Assembly (NCBI GenBank): GCA_014802705.1 | Contig: JAAVBR010000069.1 | Coordinates: 1-7,664, forward strand | Source of the DNA: a bacterium | GTDB lineage: Bacteria; Pseudomonadota; Alphaproteobacteria; Rs-D84 | Length of the DNA: 7,664 nt | Reading direction: 5' to 3' | Shown: positions 5,743 to 7,664 of the stretch, piece by piece | How positions within the stretch are numbered: position 1 is the first letter of the stretch | How the letters are laid out: every line of letters begins with the position of its first letter | Position numbers and translations under genes: made by a program | The notes under the pieces: model-generated | Database searches by the model: none | Told to the model about the DNA's origin: nothing | Seen by the model: only the letters and a program-made list of their open reading frames with translations

Positions 5743-6966
5743 ATGGAAAACAATTTACAATATCTGTATAAGCGGGCCCTGGATGCGCGGGCGCCGTGGA
5801 TCAATCGGTGGGATGCCGCCATGCGGTACACCATGCCGACGCGCGACGATGATGCCGCCGGGCTGTTTGACGCCACGGCCGCCGATGCGGTCGATAACCT
5901 GGCCGCGTCGATTTATTCGCTGATGACGCCGCCGGAATCACTGTGGATGAATCTGGTGCCCGAAAGTGACGCGTCGCCCGACGCGGCAGACGCCACGATA
6001 AAACTGCGCGCCCATTTAAATGATTCGAATTTTTATACGACCATTCATCAGTGTTATCTGGATCTGGTTATCCTGGGGACGGCATGTCTGTTTATGGCGG
6101 AAAATCCGATTGGTGCGGCGTCGGCCTTTACGTTCACGGCCATTCCGATGACAGACATTGCGGTGACGGGAAATGCGGTCTTTCATACCACAACCATGAC
6201 GGCGCGCGACGTGGCGGAAAAATACCCCACGTGGACACCGCCGGCGGCGCTGCGCGATGCGATTAAAACCAATCCCGATATGCCGCTGAAATTGGTCCAG
6301 GCCTTGGTGGGGACAGACTTTACCGCGTGGTTGGATGTGGGGGGCGACATGGAAAACAACATCGTGGCGCGCGGCACGTTTGAAACCAACCCGTACATTA
6401 TCTTTCGTTGGGCCGTGGTCAGTGGCGAAACATACGGCCGTGGCCCGGTCTTGCGCGCGTTGCCGGATATCAAGACCGCGAACAAAGTCGTGGAATTGGT
6501 CTTGAAAAACGCGACAATCGCCGTTTCCGGCATTTGGCAGGCCGATGACGATGGCGTCATCAATTTGTCGAACATCAATTTAACCCCGGGGGCGATTATA
6601 CCTAAGGCTGTGGGCTCGTCAGGCCTGACGCCACTGGCGTCCGGGGCGGATTTTGACGTGTCCCAGATTATTTTAAAGGATCTGCGCGAACGGATTCGGC
6701 ATGCCCTGTTGGCGGACCGGTTGGGATTGCTGAGTGAAAAAGAAATGACCGCGACAGAAATCATGGCGCGCAATTCGGATATGATGCGGATTCTGGGGGC
6801 GACGTATGGGCGGTTGCTGCATGAATTTATCCGGCCGTTGGTGGATCGGGGACTGCAGATTTTGGCGCGCCGGGGCGTGATTGATCGGATTCGATTGGGG
6901 GGCGACGCGGAATTAAAATACATCGCGCCCATCGCGGTGATGGCCGCCGAAGAAAACCTGATCTAA
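5743..6966 (+). CDS. Portal / head-to-tail connecting protein (podovirus type)
   Basis: Forms the dodecameric portal ring at the capsid vertex, through which TerL pumps DNA. The N-terminus has the family pattern 'LYKRALDARAPWINRWDAAMR' with 'YTMP' near 29-32, then 'VDNLAASIYSLMTPPESLWMNL' (about 50-71). The middle has NPYIIFRWAVVSGETYGRGP and 'LPDIKTANKVVELVLKNA', and the C-terminal part has 'KEMTATEIMARNSDMMRILG'. These fit the head-tail connector family (T7 gp8-like). At 407 residues it is shorter than the usual 500 or so. It stops soon after ELKYIAPIAVMAAEENLI, where relatives continue with a further C-terminal segment. The ATG is well defined by AAGGAG at 5731-5736. It follows the terL C-terminal fragment directly, the usual terminase-portal adjacency. 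Confidence 0.87.
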   Translation: MENNLQYLYKRALDARAPWINRWDAAMRYTMPTRDDDAAGLFDATAADAVDNLAASIYSLMTPPESLWMNLVPESDASPDAADATIKLRAHLNDSNFYTTIHQCYLDLVILGTACLFMAENPIGAASAFTFTAIPMTDIAVTGNAVFHTTTMTARDVAEKYPTWTPPAALRDAIKTNPDMPLKLVQALVGTDFTAWLDVGGDMENNIVARGTFETNPYIIFRWAVVSGETYGRGPVLRALPDIKTANKVVELVLKNATIAVSGIWQADDDGVINLSNINLTPGAIIPKAVGSSGLTPLASGADFDVSQIILKDLRERIRHALLADRLGLLSEKEMTATEIMARNSDMMRILGATYGRLLHEFIRPLVDRGLQILARRGVIDRIRLGGDAELKYIAPIAVMAAEENLI

Positions 6967-6979
6967 CGCGGGGGGAAAA

Positions 6980-7180
6980 ATGATGGAGAAAATTGATCAT
7001 GCCTATGCCCGCGCGTTTGCGGGCGCGGACGGACGGGCGGTGATGGCGCATTTGCGCGCCATCACGATTGAACGGTATCTGGGGGCGGATGCGACGGACG
7101 CGCAATTGCGCACGTTAGAGGCACAACGCGCCCTGGTTCACCAGATGGAACAACATATTAAACGGGGGCAACAGATGTAA
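6980..7180 (+). CDS. Bbp19-like small phage protein
   Basis: A 66-residue protein. The pattern 'YARAFAGADGRAVMAHLRA' (about 8-26), 'YLGADATDAQLRTLEAQRAL' (about 32-51) and 'HQMEQHIKRG' matches the small Bbp19-like phage domain found beside portal genes in temperate podovirus-like phages such as the Bordetella BPP-1 group. Its exact role is not established; a minor virion or connector-associated protein is plausible. A G-rich run with GGGGGG just upstream gives a ribosome site; the ATG at 6983 is an equally possible start. It begins 13 bases after the portal stop and ends 1 base before the next start codon, indicating a tight operon. Confidence 0.7.
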   Translation: MMEKIDHAYARAFAGADGRAVMAHLRAITIERYLGADATDAQLRTLEAQRALVHQMEQHIKRGQQM

Positions 7181-7181
7181 G

Positions 7182-7439
7182 ATGACCAAAGAACAAAACT
7201 TTATGGGGCTGATCGACGTCCTGCGGGACAGTTGGTTTTTGATCGCGTTTGTGGCGGGTATGGTGTATTGGGTTGCGCGCCAGGATTCATCATTGGCCGA
7301 AATCGAACGCAGCGAACAACGGATCACGGCCCTGGAAAACCGCACAACGATTTTGGAATCCGGCATTGGCCAGTTGCAGTTGAAAATCGACGGCATCAAA
7401 GAAGACGTGACCTTGATCAAAAGCGCGGTGATTAAATAA
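7182..7439 (+). CDS. Small membrane-anchored coiled-coil protein, possible holin or lysis accessory
   Basis: An 85-residue protein with a short polar N-terminus, one hydrophobic segment at about 17-33 (DSWFLIAFVAGMVYWVAR) and then a heptad-rich region at about 37-82 (ERSEQRITALENR, then QLQLKIDGIKEDV). One membrane span plus a coiled coil is seen in small phage proteins of lysis or membrane function, but no specific family is recognised. The gene starts 1 base after the Bbp19-like stop, so translation is probably coupled. It is the last gene before a strong terminator that begins 2 bases after its TAA. Confidence 0.65.
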   Translation: MTKEQNFMGLIDVLRDSWFLIAFVAGMVYWVARQDSSLAEIERSEQRITALENRTTILESGIGQLQLKIDGIKEDVTLIKSAVIK

Positions 7440-7440
7440 G

Positions 7441-7470
7441 AATCCCGGGCCACGGCCCGGGATTTTTCTT
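7441..7470 (+). terminator. Intrinsic terminator ending the late phage operon
   Basis: An 11-base perfect stem, AATCCCGGGCC (7441-7451) and GGCCCGGGATT (7454-7464), is followed by a T-rich tract to 7470. It begins 2 bases after the last stop codon. The strength and position mark the end of the + strand transcription unit. Confidence 0.9.
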
Positions 7471-7490
7471 GGGGCTGTGTTCAGGGAAAG

Positions 7491-7530
7491 ACCACCCCGT
7501 CCGCTGCGCGCCATCCCTCCACGGGAGGGG
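7491..7530. repeat. Intergenic palindromic element with CCCTCC/GGAGGG hairpin
   Basis: A perfect 6-base stem CCCTCC (7515-7520) and GGAGGG (7524-7529) with a 3-base loop is preceded by ACCACCCCGTCCGCTGCGCG. This resembles the GC-rich dispersed intergenic repeats of many alphaproteobacterial chromosomes. Only one copy is in the window, so its repeat status is inferred. Confidence 0.4.
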
Positions 7531-7537
7531 GACCTGT

Positions 7538-7622
7538 ACCGTTCTAATACGTGGAAATAAAGAACTTTACTTTTGTCACTCCCGCGGCGGCGGGAGTGGG
7601 GCTATAAAATTAAAAGAACGGT
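7538..7622. repeat. 8-base inverted repeat flanking REP-like copy 1
   Basis: ACCGTTCT (7538-7545) and AGAACGGT (7615-7622) are exact reverse complements bracketing the first palindrome and an AT-rich stretch. This could be a larger composite element or chance. Confidence 0.35.
7577..7598. repeat. REP-like palindrome, copy 1
   Basis: A perfect 9-base stem CACTCCCGC (7577-7585) and GCGGGAGTG (7590-7598) around a GGCG loop. It shares the CTCCCGC-4-GCGGGAG core with the copy at 7643. Such paired palindromes resemble REP/dRS3-type dispersed repeats. Confidence 0.65.
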
Positions 7623-7642
7623 GCTTTAAGGTTGAGAGACCC

Positions 7643-7664
7643 GCTCCCGCCTACGCGGGAGTGA
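7643..7664. repeat. REP-like palindrome, copy 2 (at window edge)
   Basis: CTCCCGC (7644-7650) and GCGGGAG (7655-7661) form a 7-base stem around CTAC, followed by TGA. The core and 4-base loop length match the first copy; the loop sequence differs, as expected for a repeat family under stem conservation. It may continue past the window end. Confidence 0.6.

Noticed and set aside
6183..6932. 249-residue - strand open frame opposite the portal gene
   Set aside because: It is antisense to a clearly recognised portal protein, with Ser/Arg/Pro-rich composition and no family pattern.
7571..7620. Possible tRNA or attachment-site fragment
   Set aside because: The only structure is the 9-base palindrome; there is no cloverleaf, T-loop consensus or CCA end.

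Overview
The window looks like part of a prophage of the T7-like/podovirus type in an alphaproteobacterium-like genome. The helicase resembles chromosomal alphaproteobacterial DnaB, codon use is moderately GC-rich with many TTG leucines, and palindromic intergenic repeats lie at the right edge. The host assignment is inferred from protein style only. No rRNA, tRNA, integrase, transposase or CRISPR array is visible.

Layout. Bases 1-1531 (+ strand) carry the end of a small helical phage protein, a short T7-type tail-fibre adaptor, and the N-terminal (packaging ATPase) half of a terminase large subunit, TerL. Bases 1532 to about 4877-4917 hold three genes, all on the - strand: dnaB (replicative helicase), a double-HTH XRE regulator with an S24-like C-terminus, and an unrecognised 226-residue protein. 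From about 4918 the + strand phage genes resume with the C-terminal (nuclease) half of TerL. They continue with a portal (head-to-tail connector), a Bbp19-like small protein and a small membrane/coiled-coil protein, and end in a strong intrinsic terminator at 7441-7467. The last 200 bases are non-coding and contain palindromic repeats.

The main observation is that TerL is split by a block of about 3.4 kb in the opposite orientation. The break falls at the boundary between the ATPase and nuclease domains, and the recognisable catalytic residues of both halves remain. The nuclease half has its own ATG with a plausible Shine-Dalgarno, and that ATG overlaps the dnaB start codon in a CATG. The regulator has a good promoter whose -10 box lies inside an inverted repeat, which suggests autoregulation. 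Possible readings are a functional split terminase, an excisable or decaying insertion that traps the prophage, a lysogeny/replication module embedded antisense in the late operon, or an assembly chimera. The sequence alone cannot choose among them.

How the genes would work together. The + strand genes are late morphogenesis and packaging functions: adaptor, packaging motor, portal and small virion or membrane proteins. The - strand block supplies a helicase, a repressor-like regulator and an unknown partner. Transcripts from the two strands would run antisense to each other across the block. No small terminase, capsid, scaffold or tail-tube gene is present here; some may lie to the left of the window.
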